Below are positions 8,115 through 16,624 of a DNA stretch of 64,000 nucleotides, piece by piece; the stretch's first letter is position 1, and each line of letters opens with the position of its first letter. Origin of the DNA: Mycobacterium sp. WUMAC-067 (GTDB lineage Bacteria > Actinomycetota > Actinomycetes > Mycobacteriales > Mycobacteriaceae). The stretch is from NCBI RefSeq assembly GCF_020217485.1, contig NZ_JAEKMI010000026.1:1-64000 (forward strand), given 5' to 3'. Position numbers and translations under genes: made by a program. The notes beneath the pieces are model-generated. The model did not search any database, had not been told where the DNA came from, and saw nothing but the letters and a program-made list of their open reading frames with translations.

Positions 8115-8879
8115 TCAGGTCCTCGTCGCGGCCCGCTCGACGTCGAGCAGCTGCTCGCCACGTCGTTCGTCGTCGTAGGCCTTGCGCCCGCCGCGCAAAC
8201 CAAACAGGCGTTTGGAGACCAGCAGGTAGATCACCGCGGCCACGTTGATGGTGAACGTCACCAGCCGCGTCATCGTGATGCCCTTGGCCAGATCGTGGAT
8301 CTCGAGCGGCAGGAAGACCGAGGTGGCGATCACCGCGAAGTATTCGCCCCAGCGTTTCAGCAGCCACAGGCCGACGCCTTCGACGACCTCCAGCAGTGCA
8401 TAGCCCGCCAGCATCATCGTCAGCAGCGCCAGCGTGGACGGCTTGGCGGCCAGCGCCTTTTCCAGCTCGTGCACGATGGTCATCTGGTCGACCTTGAAGC
8501 CGGCGGCGCGGAAGATCGGCAGGTCCCGGTCGAGGGTGGCCTGGATGGCGCCCCGCGCGCCGCGGAACTTCCACACCGCGTAGGCCGCCAGCACGATCAC
8601 CACCGCCCGGAACAAGCGTTCCACCGCCAGGGCGCGAATGATGATGGCCTGGCGTAATGCCTTGCCGCGCATGATCATCGGCGCGTCTTCGGCATGGCCG
8701 CGTCCGTGCGGCGGGCCGACGGTGAATTCACCGCACCGCAAGCAGCGCCATACCTCGCCCAGCCCGGTGTTTCCGCTCAGCCGCTGCGCGAGCGCGTGCT
8801 CGTCGGGCGCGTAGGTGACGTGTCCCGCGAGCGCGCAGGTAACCAGCTCCCAGCGATTGAGACCGCGTTCTTTGGGCAT
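8115..8879 (-). CDS. DUF2127 domain-containing membrane protein
   Basis: A 254-residue membrane protein. The N-terminal 55 residues carry a CLRCG pair that could bind metal. The DUF2127 region follows with about four hydrophobic segments, near residues 85-105, 145-165, 175-192 and 200-222, and the WGEYFAVIATSVFLPLEI motif of the family. The tail is charged and cytosolic. Function is unknown. It ends 17 bases from the convergent thioesterase gene. Confidence 0.83.
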   Translation of the reverse strand: MPKERGLNRWELVTCALAGHVTYAPDEHALAQRLSGNTGLGEVWRCLRCGEFTVGPPHGRGHAEDAPMIMRGKALRQAIIIRALAVERLFRAVVIVLAAYAVWKFRGARGAIQATLDRDLPIFRAAGFKVDQMTIVHELEKALAAKPSTLALLTMMLAGYALLEVVEGVGLWLLKRWGEYFAVIATSVFLPLEIHDLAKGITMTRLVTFTINVAAVIYLLVSKRLFGLRGGRKAYDDERRGEQLLDVERAATRT

Positions 8880-8981
8880 GGCCGATCATCGACTGCGGGT
8901 GCCCGGGCGCGCAAGGGGGCGCGCACACGGGCGTCAGAAGCGCGGCCTTATCTGCCATGCCTTTTCGCCTCCGAGGCGGGG

Positions 8982-9863
8982 CTACCCCGCTGGTGGTGGC
9001 GAGCCGCTCAGTGCCGTCGTCTCGTCGGTCAGATGTTCGCCGATGTCCCGGATCTGCCGCGCGCTCAGCGGGCACAGCGGGTGCACGGCCACCATCAGGG
9101 ACACACAGCGCCGGTCATCGAAGACCGGTGCGGCGATGGTCGCCACGGGTTGCTTCCGGCGTCCGGGGTTGTCGTCGGACAGGAAGCCGATCGTGGTGAA
9201 CTCGGCAAGCAGCTGGTCCATGATGTGACGCACCGGTGTCGGCATCTCGCTGCTGTCCAACGTCCCGACCACATGGACGGCCTGCGCGAGTGCCGGCGTC
9301 GTCCAGTCGATGTCGAATCCCCGCTCCCGCGTGTGCGCGAGGACCTGTTGCAGGCGCTGCGTGCGATCGGCGTTGCTGCCCGCGCCGCGGCGGATCCAGG
9401 CGCGTTGTTCCTCGTCGGTGTCCCAGGCCGCCATCGCGACGCCGAAGGGCGGCGCGTACGGGATGCGGTCGCCCGGTATTCCCGACGGCTGGGTGGCGGG
9501 CTCGCCCTCAAAGGCGGTGACCACCAGGGAGTCGCCGAACTTCTCGACCACCGAACAGGCGTAGCCGACCTCACGGGACAGGCGCAACGCCGCCGCGCGC
9601 GCCGCATGGGCGAGCGGTCGCGCGGTGTCCGTGCGCGCGGCCACCACGGCGAGCGCGGGCCCCAGGGCGAACGTCTTGGCGATCGGATCGCGACTGGCCC
9701 ACCCGCGGTCGCACAACGTCTTGAGGATGGCGTGCGCGGTCGCCTGCGTGAGATCCAGCTCGCGCACGACGTCGGAGAACCGCAGCCGCGCGTTTCCGGA
9801 CCGCGCCAGGAGCTCGACGACATCGAGCACCCGCGCGGTCGGCGCTGAGGTCGATCCGCGAAT
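8982..9863 (-). CDS. IclR family transcriptional regulator, probable ATT start
   Basis: An IclR-type regulator. Helix-turn-helix residues lie in RFSDVVRELDLTQATAHAIL, followed by the ligand domain with a GYACSVVEKFGDSLVV strand and a late CP..RQIRDIGEHL helix. The conserved N-terminus begins around SAPTARVLDVVELL, yet there is no ATG, GTG or TTG at a suitable place. An ATT at 9863 lies seven bases after a strong GAAGGAG, so I start there (293 residues). The nearest canonical in-frame starts upstream lie inside the divergent dehydrogenase gene; a GTG within TARVL would cut into the fold. It probably controls the operon starting at 9946. Confidence 0.82.
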   Translation of the reverse strand: MRGSTSAPTARVLDVVELLARSGNARLRFSDVVRELDLTQATAHAILKTLCDRGWASRDPIAKTFALGPALAVVAARTDTARPLAHAARAAALRLSREVGYACSVVEKFGDSLVVTAFEGEPATQPSGIPGDRIPYAPPFGVAMAAWDTDEEQRAWIRRGAGSNADRTQRLQQVLAHTRERGFDIDWTTPALAQAVHVVGTLDSSEMPTPVRHIMDQLLAEFTTIGFLSDDNPGRRKQPVATIAAPVFDDRRCVSLMVAVHPLCPLSARQIRDIGEHLTDETTALSGSPPPAG

Positions 9864-9898
9864 CGCTTGACTCCTTCGCTCCCGAATTTTTACAGTTG

Positions 9899-9936
9899 TA
9901 CGAACATTCGAGATTCTATATCGATTATTCGAGAAA
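9899..9936. promoter_or_regulatory. AT-rich divergent promoter with direct repeats
   Basis: The 82-base gap between the IclR gene and the dehydrogenase contains ATTCGAGA twice, 18 bases apart (start to start), and a near-palindrome GTTGTACGAAC. The stretch is the most AT-rich segment nearby. IclR regulators often bind such repeats at divergent promoters; binding here is inferred from position. Confidence 0.4.
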
Positions 9937-9945
9937 GTTAACGCA

Positions 9946-10998
9946 TTGCGCGCGGTGGTGTTGCGAAACGGTCGGCTGCAGGTCCGCGAGACGCCGGACC
10001 CCGAGCCCGGCCAGGGCGAGTTGTTGCTGCGCACGTTGAGCACCGCGATCTGCGCCTCCGACGTGCACTTCATGGACCACCCGGAACTCGCCATCGACGA
10101 CCCGACCGGCCGTTCGCTCTATGACACCGAACGCGACATCGTGCTCGGTCACGAATTCGTGGGTGAGGTCATCGGGCATGGCCCCGGTTGCACCGACCAG
10201 TTCGCCGCCGGCACGCGCGTGACGGCCATGCCGGTGCGCCTGGTCGACGGCGGGGCGGGCGGAATGCGCATCATCGGCCAGCATCCCGAAGCGCAGGGCA
10301 GTTTCGGTGAGCTGCTGGTGGTTTCGGAGGCCGCCGCCAAGCCAGTCCCCGGTGACGTGTCCAGCGACGCCGTCGCGTTGACCGACGCGTTCGCCGTCGG
10401 CGAGTTCTACGTGCGGTCGGCGGCGCCGCGACAGGGGGAGGTCGCGATCGTCATCGGCGCGGGGGCGATCGGGCTTTCCGCCGTCGCCGCCCTGGCCGCC
10501 CGCGGCGTCGAGCCCATCATCGTGGCGGACTACAAGTCCGACCGGCGTGAGTTGGCCCGCGACCGCTTCGGCGCGCATGTTCTCGTCGATCCCGCCCAGA
10601 AGTCCCCGTTCGCCGCGTTCAACGAGGTCCGCGCGCAGCGCGGATTGCCCGGGCCGGCCGTCGTTTTCGAATGCGTCGGCGCCCCGGGGTTGATCCAGAA
10701 CCTGGTCGAGTCCGCCGAGATGGGCACCCGAATCTATTGTGCGGGTGGCTGGTACACCGGCGACACCCTCGACATCACCACCGCCACCCGCCAGGGCGTG
10801 ACCATTCAGTTCGGCGGCGGGCCGCACCCGCAGGACTGGTACGGCACGCTCGACGCGATCGCGGCGGGGCGGCTGGACCCGTTACCGAGCGTCGGCAAGA
10901 TCATCGGCCTCGACGAGGTACCCGACGCCCTCGAGTTGGCCCGCAGGTCCGACGGTCCGCCCCGGATCATCGTCCGTCCGAATGGAGATCGCCCGTGA
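9946..10998 (+). CDS. Zinc-binding alcohol dehydrogenase (MDR family)
   Basis: A 350-residue medium-chain dehydrogenase. The N-terminal GroES-like domain has the catalytic-zinc residues in ICASDVHF and GHEFVGEV, and the Rossmann domain has VIGAGAIGLSAVAAL near residue 170. Length is normal. It starts with TTG at 9946 after GAGAAAG. It heads a three-gene operon with a SnoaL-like protein (4-base overlap) and an SDR (no gap), opposite an IclR regulator. The set looks like a small oxidative pathway for an alcohol or cyclic substrate; the substrate is unknown. Confidence 0.87.
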   Translation: MRAVVLRNGRLQVRETPDPEPGQGELLLRTLSTAICASDVHFMDHPELAIDDPTGRSLYDTERDIVLGHEFVGEVIGHGPGCTDQFAAGTRVTAMPVRLVDGGAGGMRIIGQHPEAQGSFGELLVVSEAAAKPVPGDVSSDAVALTDAFAVGEFYVRSAAPRQGEVAIVIGAGAIGLSAVAALAARGVEPIIVADYKSDRRELARDRFGAHVLVDPAQKSPFAAFNEVRAQRGLPGPAVVFECVGAPGLIQNLVESAEMGTRIYCAGGWYTGDTLDITTATRQGVTIQFGGGPHPQDWYGTLDAIAAGRLDPLPSVGKIIGLDEVPDALELARRSDGPPRIIVRPNGDRP

Positions 10999-11408
10999 GC
11001 GAAAGAGAAGACCGGCAAGACATTTCGGACCTGCTGGTGCGCTATGCCACCGGCATCGACCGGCGCGACTGGCCGCTGTTTCGCACCGTGTTCACCGACG
11101 ACTGCGAACTCGATTACGGCGAGATCGGCCGCTGGAATGGTGTGGACGAAGTCACCGACTTCATGGACAAGACGCACGCGATGGCGGGTCATACCCTGCA
11201 CCGGCTGTCCAACCAGGTCATCACGGTCGACGGCGAGAAAGCCTCCGCCCGAACCTATGTCGACGCGGTGATCATGTTCGGCGACACCCAATCCGGCGTA
11301 AACGCGTGGGGCTTCTACGACGACGAGATCGTCCGTACCGCCGAGGGATGGCGCATTGCGCGTCGCCGGTTCACGCAGGTGCGCGTCGCTACGTTCGGGG
11401 GCCAGTAG
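10995..11408 (+). CDS. SnoaL-like / nuclear transport factor 2 family protein
   Basis: A 137-residue protein of the SnoaL_4/NTF2-like alpha+beta cone fold. The helix DISDLLVRYATGIDRRDWPLF and the strand DYGEIGRWNG are typical. The family includes steroid isomerases, scytalone dehydratase-like enzymes and ring-hydroxylating dioxygenase beta subunits. The GTG at 10995 overlaps the stop of the dehydrogenase (GTGA), with GGAGAT upstream, so translation is coupled. A dehydratase or isomerase step between the two flanking oxidoreductases is a reasonable inference. Confidence 0.83.
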   Translation: MSEREDRQDISDLLVRYATGIDRRDWPLFRTVFTDDCELDYGEIGRWNGVDEVTDFMDKTHAMAGHTLHRLSNQVITVDGEKASARTYVDAVIMFGDTQSGVNAWGFYDDEIVRTAEGWRIARRRFTQVRVATFGGQ

Positions 11409-12227
11409 ATGACGTTCGCGACGAAGTACGGGCCGTGGGCGCTGGTGGCCGGCGCGTCCGACGGCGTGGGTGCGGCGTTCGCCGAAGGACTGGCCGAACG
11501 CGGGGTCAACGTTGTCCTGCTCGCCCGCCGGCAAAGCGTCCTCGATAGCGTCGCGGCCGACATCGAGAACAAGACGTCGGCGCAAACCCGCACTGTCGCC
11601 ATCGATCTCGCGCAACCCGGCGCCGCGGCGACGATCGCCGCCGCCACCGGCGACCTGGAGATCGGGATGCTCGTCTACTGCGCGGGCGCGGACCCGAATT
11701 TCACACCGTTCCTTGCCAATTCGATCGTGGCCGCCGAGGCGATGGTGCAGCGCAACTGCATGGTGCCCATGCAGCTGTGCCACCACTTCGCGCCCGCGAT
11801 GGTCCAGCGAGGCAGCGGCGGCATCGTCCTCTTCGGCTCGGGTGCCGGGCTGGCCGGTGGGCCCAACATGGCCGCCTACGGCGCGTCCAAGGCTTTCGAC
11901 ATGGTCTTCGCCGAGGCGTTGTGGTCCGAATTGCACACCAACGGCGTCGACGTCCTGGGCCTCATCCTGGGCAAGACGAATACACCCGCGCTGCGCGCGC
12001 TCGAATACAGGCGCGGCCAGATCGGCTCGCCCGACGAGGCGCCGTCGGACGCGGCGGCCGTGTCCGACGTGATCGCCGAGGCCTTCGAGAACCTGGGCAA
12101 CGGCCCGACCCTGATGGTCGGCGACACGATGCGCGCCGCCGCGCAGTTGCTGGGGTCGCTGAGCCGCAACCAGGCCGTCGAGCTTTTCGCCCAGGCCGCC
12201 GCCGCGGCCATGGGCCCGGACGACTAG
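11409..12227 (+). CDS. SDR family oxidoreductase
   Basis: A 272-residue SDR. The cofactor motif is AGASDGVG near residue 15, CAGA takes the place of NNAG, and catalytic YGASK is near residue 158 after a LFGSGAG serine strand. The layout resembles the KCR/DltE-like SDRs used on fatty acyl or steroid substrates. It begins at the base after the SnoaL-like stop, so it is the third gene of the dehydrogenase operon. Confidence 0.87.
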   Translation: MTFATKYGPWALVAGASDGVGAAFAEGLAERGVNVVLLARRQSVLDSVAADIENKTSAQTRTVAIDLAQPGAAATIAAATGDLEIGMLVYCAGADPNFTPFLANSIVAAEAMVQRNCMVPMQLCHHFAPAMVQRGSGGIVLFGSGAGLAGGPNMAAYGASKAFDMVFAEALWSELHTNGVDVLGLILGKTNTPALRALEYRRGQIGSPDEAPSDAAAVSDVIAEAFENLGNGPTLMVGDTMRAAAQLLGSLSRNQAVELFAQAAAAAMGPDD

Positions 12228-12471
12228 CGGAACCCGAACCGTTCGCTGCGCGTCATACTAATCGTGGCGAGGTTTGCCAAAGTTCGAAATCAGGGCAGCC
12301 TAACTTTTGCGTTCATAGCCCCCTGGTCAGCAAATATGGGCTTGGGCGGGTCGCCGACTTTGCCCACCCACCGCGTTGCTGACGGTGTGCGTGCCGGGTA
12401 GCTTGGGTAATCAGTTCGTCACGGCAACCGAGCCGAAGTACCCACCACCCCGATCGCCGCTCCCGCGAAGG
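12228..12471 (+). promoter_or_regulatory. Long structured leader before the cation exchanger gene
   Basis: This 244-base stretch has no gene. Two stems can be read: a TGGG.GGG / CCCACCCA stem at about 12342-12370, and GTTGCTGACG (12375-12384) pairing with CGTCACGGCAAC (12417-12428) except for a two-base bulge. The second hairpin ends 43 bases before the ATG. A cation-responsive leader RNA is possible, but I do not recognise a known riboswitch class. Confidence 0.35.
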
Positions 12472-13764
12472 ATGACGATGCTCGCCATAGACAGGCCCGC
12501 GGCCGACGTCACGCTGACGGCACAGTGGCGGCGCCGCACCCTGACCCGTTCGGGGCTGATCACCGGCGCATTCGTCGCCCCGGCCGTCGTCATCCGGGTC
12601 GCGGGCCTGCACGTCGGCGCGGTGCCCGCCCTGCTGATCTTCGGGGCCGCGGTAGTGGCGGCCAGCTTTTTGCTGGCGTGGGCCGCCGAGGCCGCCCAGA
12701 TCGACGTGTCCGGCGGCCTGGCGACGGCGCTGCTCGCGTTGATCGCGGTCCTGCCCGAATACGCCGTCGACCTCTACTACGCCTACGTCTCCGGCCACAA
12801 TGCCGAATACACGCAGTACGCCGCCGCCAACATGACCGGGTCCAACCGACTCCTGATGGGACTGGGTTGGCCGGTCGTGGTTCTGGTCAGCATCGTGGTG
12901 GCGCGCAAGTCCGGATCCGGCAAAACCAGCGGCCTGACGCTCGAGCCAGCAAACCGTGTCGAACTGGGATTCCTGTTGATCGCCGGCGTCATCGCGTTCG
13001 CGGTGCCGGCGAGCGGAGAGATTCATCTCGGGCTCGGGTTGGCGTTGCTGGCCTGGTTCGGGTTCTACCTCTACAAGCTCGGCCACGGCGAAGTCGAGGA
13101 GCCCGACCTGATCGGCACCGCCGCCGCGCTCGGCGAACTGCCCGACCGCCGCAGGCGCATCGCCGTGGTCGGCCTTTTCGTTGCCTCGGGCGCGGTGATT
13201 CTGCTGTGCGCCAAGCCGTTTGCCGACAACCTGGTGGCCGCTGGTACCGAACTGGGCGTCAACCGATTCCTGCTGGTCCAGTGGCTGGCGCCGCTGGCGT
13301 CGGAGGCCCCGGAGTTCATCATCGCGACCATTTTCGCCACCCGAGGCAAGGGCACGGCGGCCATCGCCACGCTGATCTCCTCCAAGGTCAACCAGTGGAC
13401 CCTGCTGATCGGCTCGCTGCCGATCTCCCACCTGCTCGGTGGCGGCGGGTTCTCCCTGCACCTCGACTCCCGCCAGGTGGAGGAAATGCTGCTCACGGCG
13501 ACCCAGACGATGATGGGCGTGGCGCTGATCCTGGCGCTGCGTTTCCACCGCGGCGCGGCGTTGGCGCTGCTGGGACTGTTCGTCGTGCAGTTCCCAATCG
13601 TCTCGACGCAGGGCCGGCTGCTGCTCTGCGGCGTCTACACGGCGGTCGCCGTCGTCGCGCTGATCCGCTACCGGCGCCACCTGCCCGCCACCATCCGGGC
13701 GCCGTTCTTCGGGACCGCCGTCCGCCACAGCGGCCAACCGTTACATCCGGTGCACGACCCGTAA
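12472..13764 (+). CDS. Calcium/sodium:cation exchanger family membrane protein (CaCA)
   Basis: A 430-residue polytopic membrane protein with about 10-11 hydrophobic segments in two halves. Each half has an acidic ion-binding segment: ALIAVLPEYAVDLYYA near residue 84 and PLASEAPEFIIATIFA near residue 281, the alpha-repeat pattern of Ca2+/cation antiporters. A charged loop with HGEVEEPDL separates the halves. It should exchange a divalent cation or Na+ for protons at the plasma membrane. The start is the ATG at 12472 preceded by GCGAAGG. The long structured leader suggests RNA-level control. Confidence 0.82.
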   Translation: MTMLAIDRPAADVTLTAQWRRRTLTRSGLITGAFVAPAVVIRVAGLHVGAVPALLIFGAAVVAASFLLAWAAEAAQIDVSGGLATALLALIAVLPEYAVDLYYAYVSGHNAEYTQYAAANMTGSNRLLMGLGWPVVVLVSIVVARKSGSGKTSGLTLEPANRVELGFLLIAGVIAFAVPASGEIHLGLGLALLAWFGFYLYKLGHGEVEEPDLIGTAAALGELPDRRRRIAVVGLFVASGAVILLCAKPFADNLVAAGTELGVNRFLLVQWLAPLASEAPEFIIATIFATRGKGTAAIATLISSKVNQWTLLIGSLPISHLLGGGGFSLHLDSRQVEEMLLTATQTMMGVALILALRFHRGAALALLGLFVVQFPIVSTQGRLLLCGVYTAVAVVALIRYRRHLPATIRAPFFGTAVRHSGQPLHPVHDP

Positions 13765-13798
13765 CGCCGCACGCTCACGCGCCGTATACGGTCCAGGT

Positions 13799-14644
13799 AT
13801 GAATCGAGTGTCCGTAATCACCGGCGGCGCGGGTGGCATGGGCCTGGCCACCGCGAAAATCGTCGGGCGCGACCACGCCGTGGTGCTCTGCGACGTCCGG
13901 CAGGACCGGCTGACGACCGCCGCCGCCACGCTGCAAGACCTCGGGATCGCTCCCACGGTCGTGCACTGTGACGTCACCGACCGGCGCGCCGTCGCGGACC
14001 TGCTCGGCGCCGCGGCCGACCTCGGGACCCTCGCCTCCGTCATCCACGCCGCGGGCGTGAGCCCGAGCATGGGACCCGCCGACTACGTCATGCGGACCAA
14101 TGCGGTCGGCACCGTCAACGTCGACGAGGAGTTCTACGCGCTCGCCGGCGAGGGCGCGGTGATCGTCAACGTGGCCTCGATGGCGGCGCACATGCTGCCC
14201 GCGGAAATCATTCCGACAGGCCAATTTCCGCTGGCACTGAACGACGGCCCCGACACTAGTGCCTTCATGGACGCCATGATGACCGCCTGCGAGATCGCCC
14301 CCGAGGAAGCGCGGTCGGGTCTCGCGTACGCCCTGAGCAAGAGCTTCGTGAAGTGGTATAGCCAGTCACAGGCGGAACGATTCAACGCGCGCGGACTGCG
14401 CATCGTCTCGGTGTCCCCGGGTTCGATCGACACCGAGATGGGCAGGCTCGAGGAGCAGGCGGGAGCGGGCGCGATGGTGGCCGACGCCGCCGTTCCGCGG
14501 TGGGGCAAGCCGGAGGAAATGGCGGAGTTGCTCGCCTTCTGCGCCAGCGAGAAGGCCGGCTATCTCACCGGCACCGACATCCTCAACGACGGCGGGGTGA
14601 TCGCCTCGATGACCGAGCGGGCCAGGGCGTCAGCGGCCGGCTGA
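13799..14644 (+). CDS. SDR family oxidoreductase
   Basis: A 281-residue SDR with TGGAGGMG near residue 8 and catalytic YALSK near residue 180. The Ser is in VNVASMAA. A 30-residue insertion with LPAEIIPTGQFPLALND lies between the Ser strand and the Tyr helix, as in 3-alpha-hydroxysteroid dehydrogenase-like SDRs. The C-terminal YLTGTDILNDGG is standard. It follows the exchanger by 34 bases but an own promoter is possible. Confidence 0.85.
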   Translation: MNRVSVITGGAGGMGLATAKIVGRDHAVVLCDVRQDRLTTAAATLQDLGIAPTVVHCDVTDRRAVADLLGAAADLGTLASVIHAAGVSPSMGPADYVMRTNAVGTVNVDEEFYALAGEGAVIVNVASMAAHMLPAEIIPTGQFPLALNDGPDTSAFMDAMMTACEIAPEEARSGLAYALSKSFVKWYSQSQAERFNARGLRIVSVSPGSIDTEMGRLEEQAGAGAMVADAAVPRWGKPEEMAELLAFCASEKAGYLTGTDILNDGGVIASMTERARASAAG

Positions 14645-14790
14645 GCCTGAAGATGAAGCTGCACACCGTGTTTCACCATCGAGCGGGTGTGCGTCATCCC
14701 GCGGTCGCGTGCCGCCGCGGTGGATCCACTCTCGGTATAGGCCCATCGGGGACGGGGTTCGGGTTCCTCGCCGTGGCCACGACTATATGG

Positions 14791-15267
14791 TCAGTCGCTG
14801 CAGGCGGGATATGCCCGTGCGGTGGCGGCGCCCACGGTCAGCGAATCGCCCAGCGTCCACACGGCAACCCCGAGCAGTACCAGATCCTTGAGTAGAAACT
14901 GGCCGGGCAGCGCCGAGAGCACCGGAATCCCGTGGGCATGGGTCGCGACGACGCCGGGGGTGGTGAACAGGAAACTGACCGTGCCCAGGAACAGCACCAC
15001 CGCCAGCGCGCTGCCCGCCGCCGAAATCCTGGGCCACCATGGCCGCAGCGCGATGAGAAGGGCCGCAACGATTTCCATCGTTCCGAGCGCCCGCGCGACG
15101 AGGGTGACGCTGAAGACGTCGTAGAGCCAGCTCATCAAGGGGCTGTGTTCGATGAGCACGCGCGATTCCATCTTCACGTACTTGCCCACTCCGATCCACG
15201 CCAACACAACGACCAGGCCGTAGCGGCTTAGGAGTTGGCCCCATCGGCTCAGCGTGCGATCGATCAT
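14791..15267 (-). CDS. DUF417 (RclC-like) membrane protein
   Basis: A 158-residue protein with four predicted membrane segments near residues 14-30, 60-80, 87-108 and 125-145. The pattern WIGVGKYVKMESRVLIEHSP and the later PGQFLLKDLVLLGVAVW matches the DUF417/YkgB family, which includes the reactive-chlorine protein RclC of E. coli. I start at 15267, where GAAAGGA lies upstream. It lies 68 bases downstream of a TetR gene on the same strand and is probably controlled by it. Confidence 0.8.
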   Translation of the reverse strand: MIDRTLSRWGQLLSRYGLVVVLAWIGVGKYVKMESRVLIEHSPLMSWLYDVFSVTLVARALGTMEIVAALLIALRPWWPRISAAGSALAVVLFLGTVSFLFTTPGVVATHAHGIPVLSALPGQFLLKDLVLLGVAVWTLGDSLTVGAATARAYPACSD

Positions 15268-15335
15268 CGAGGAATGTCCTTTCGGCGGCGAAACGCGGTC
15301 GTCCACCCAAGCCACGGTTCGCGCCGCGAAAGCGT

Positions 15336-15998
15336 TCACTCGCGCAGTCGTTCGAGCCCGGAGACGATGAGCCGCAACCCAAAAGCGAATTCGCCGGCCA
15401 GCGGAACGGGGAGGTCGTCGGCGACGGTGACGGTCGCGGGATAGCGTGACGGATCGAGCCGGTGAAACGCCGCCGAGAGTTCCGCTTGCTCACCGGCCGT
15501 CGTTGCGGACAGTTGGATCGCGAAACCCAGCACGTAACGGGCCAGCGTGGCGTAGGCGTGTGCCGCGACCGCCGGCGCAAAGCCGTTGTTGAGCAGGACA
15601 GCCAGGCACCGCTCGCGATTGGCCAACGCGCTCGGTCCCGTCGGCGTGTATTCGATCAGCAGCGGTGCGACATTGCCATGCCTGCTCAGCGCATCGAACA
15701 TGTGTTGCGCCAACGTGATACACGCCCGCTGCCACGGTAAGGCGGCCAACGACCGCGCGTCCAGGTCGACTTCACCCAGTATGTGGTCGATCACCTGGGA
15801 CACCAATTCGGATCGACTGGAGAAGTGACGGTACAGCGTGGCGGTGCCCGATTCCAGGCGCTGGGCCAGCGACCGCATCGACAGTGCGTCAGGCCCCTGC
15901 TCGTCGAGGAGTTCGACGGCCGCACGCAGGATGCGCTCCATCGGGAGGGCCGGACGGCCGCGGGACCGGCGCGGCGTGCGGTTGACATCGTCGGACAT
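15336..15998 (-). CDS. TetR/AcrR family transcriptional regulator
   Basis: A 220-residue TetR regulator. The N-terminal helix-turn-helix spans about residues 18-65 (MRSLAQRLESGTATLYRHF), and the C-terminal domain is of the TetR_C type. A perfect inverted repeat begins inside its start codon and would allow autorepression. Its likely targets are itself, the DUF417 gene downstream on the same strand and the divergent flavin/F420-type gene at 16064. Confidence 0.9.
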   Translation of the reverse strand: MSDDVNRTPRRSRGRPALPMERILRAAVELLDEQGPDALSMRSLAQRLESGTATLYRHFSSRSELVSQVIDHILGEVDLDARSLAALPWQRACITLAQHMFDALSRHGNVAPLLIEYTPTGPSALANRERCLAVLLNNGFAPAVAAHAYATLARYVLGFAIQLSATTAGEQAELSAAFHRLDPSRYPATVTVADDLPVPLAGEFAFGLRLIVSGLERLRE

Positions 15999-16021
15999 TA
16001 CGGAGACACTGTATCCGTAAT
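15997..16021. promoter_or_regulatory. Perfect inverted repeat, probable TetR operator
   Basis: ATTACGGA (15997-16004) and TCCGTAAT (16014-16021) are perfect 8-bp arms with a nine-base spacer. The left arm overlaps the TetR start codon and the right arm is 42 bases before the divergent gene. This is a compact textbook arrangement for an autoregulating TetR protein; binding itself is inferred. Confidence 0.68.
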
Positions 16022-16063
16022 TACTGCGCGGTTCAACCCCCTTGACAGCAAGGAAAATTCGTC

Positions 16064-16624
16064 ATGCTCCTCCCCTTGGCGGCGGAACCGTTCGTCGCTC
16101 CGACCGACCGCGACATGCTTCCCTCCGAGCGACGCGAGTTCGTGCGCACCCACCGCACGTGCGTGTTCGGCTACCGTCGCCGTAACGACGGCCCCGCCAT
16201 GTCGGTCGTGTACTACATCCCCACCGACGCCGACGAATTGCTCGTCTCCACGATGGCCGGCAGGGGTAAGGCCCGCATCGTCGAACGCGACGGCAAAGTG
16301 AGCCTGTGCGTGCTCGACGAGCGGTGGCCGTTCGCCTACCTGCAGGTCTACGCCGACGCCACCGTGGTCGAAGACCGGGATCTGGCGGTCGACGTGATGA
16401 TGGCGGTTGGTGGCCGAATGTCCGGCCAGCCACTCGGTGACGAGGCGCGCCCGGACATCGAGGCGATGTGCGAACGCGAGAACCGCGTCGTCATCCGCTG
16501 CCGGCCCTACTCCACCTACGCGACGCCCCCGCGCCATCTGCACCGCAACGACCAGGCCTCGAAACTGAGCCATTGGGTGTCGGGCGTGATGCCTTGGGAC
16601 GCAGCCGATCCGGTGACGGGCTGA
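16064..16624 (+). CDS. Pyridoxamine 5'-phosphate oxidase-like / F420-type family protein
   Basis: A 186-residue split-barrel flavin-binding-fold protein. The opening LPSERREFVRTHRTCVFGYRR followed by PAMSVVYYIPTDADELLVST and GKARIVERDGKVSLCVLD is the standard first half of PPOX-class, F420-dependent oxidoreductases in mycobacteria. Cofactor choice (FMN, F420 or heme) cannot be decided by eye. It is divergent from the TetR gene with the operator between them. Its stop abuts the convergent SRPBCC gene with no gap. Confidence 0.8.
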   Translation: MLLPLAAEPFVAPTDRDMLPSERREFVRTHRTCVFGYRRRNDGPAMSVVYYIPTDADELLVSTMAGRGKARIVERDGKVSLCVLDERWPFAYLQVYADATVVEDRDLAVDVMMAVGGRMSGQPLGDEARPDIEAMCERENRVVIRCRPYSTYATPPRHLHRNDQASKLSHWVSGVMPWDAADPVTG

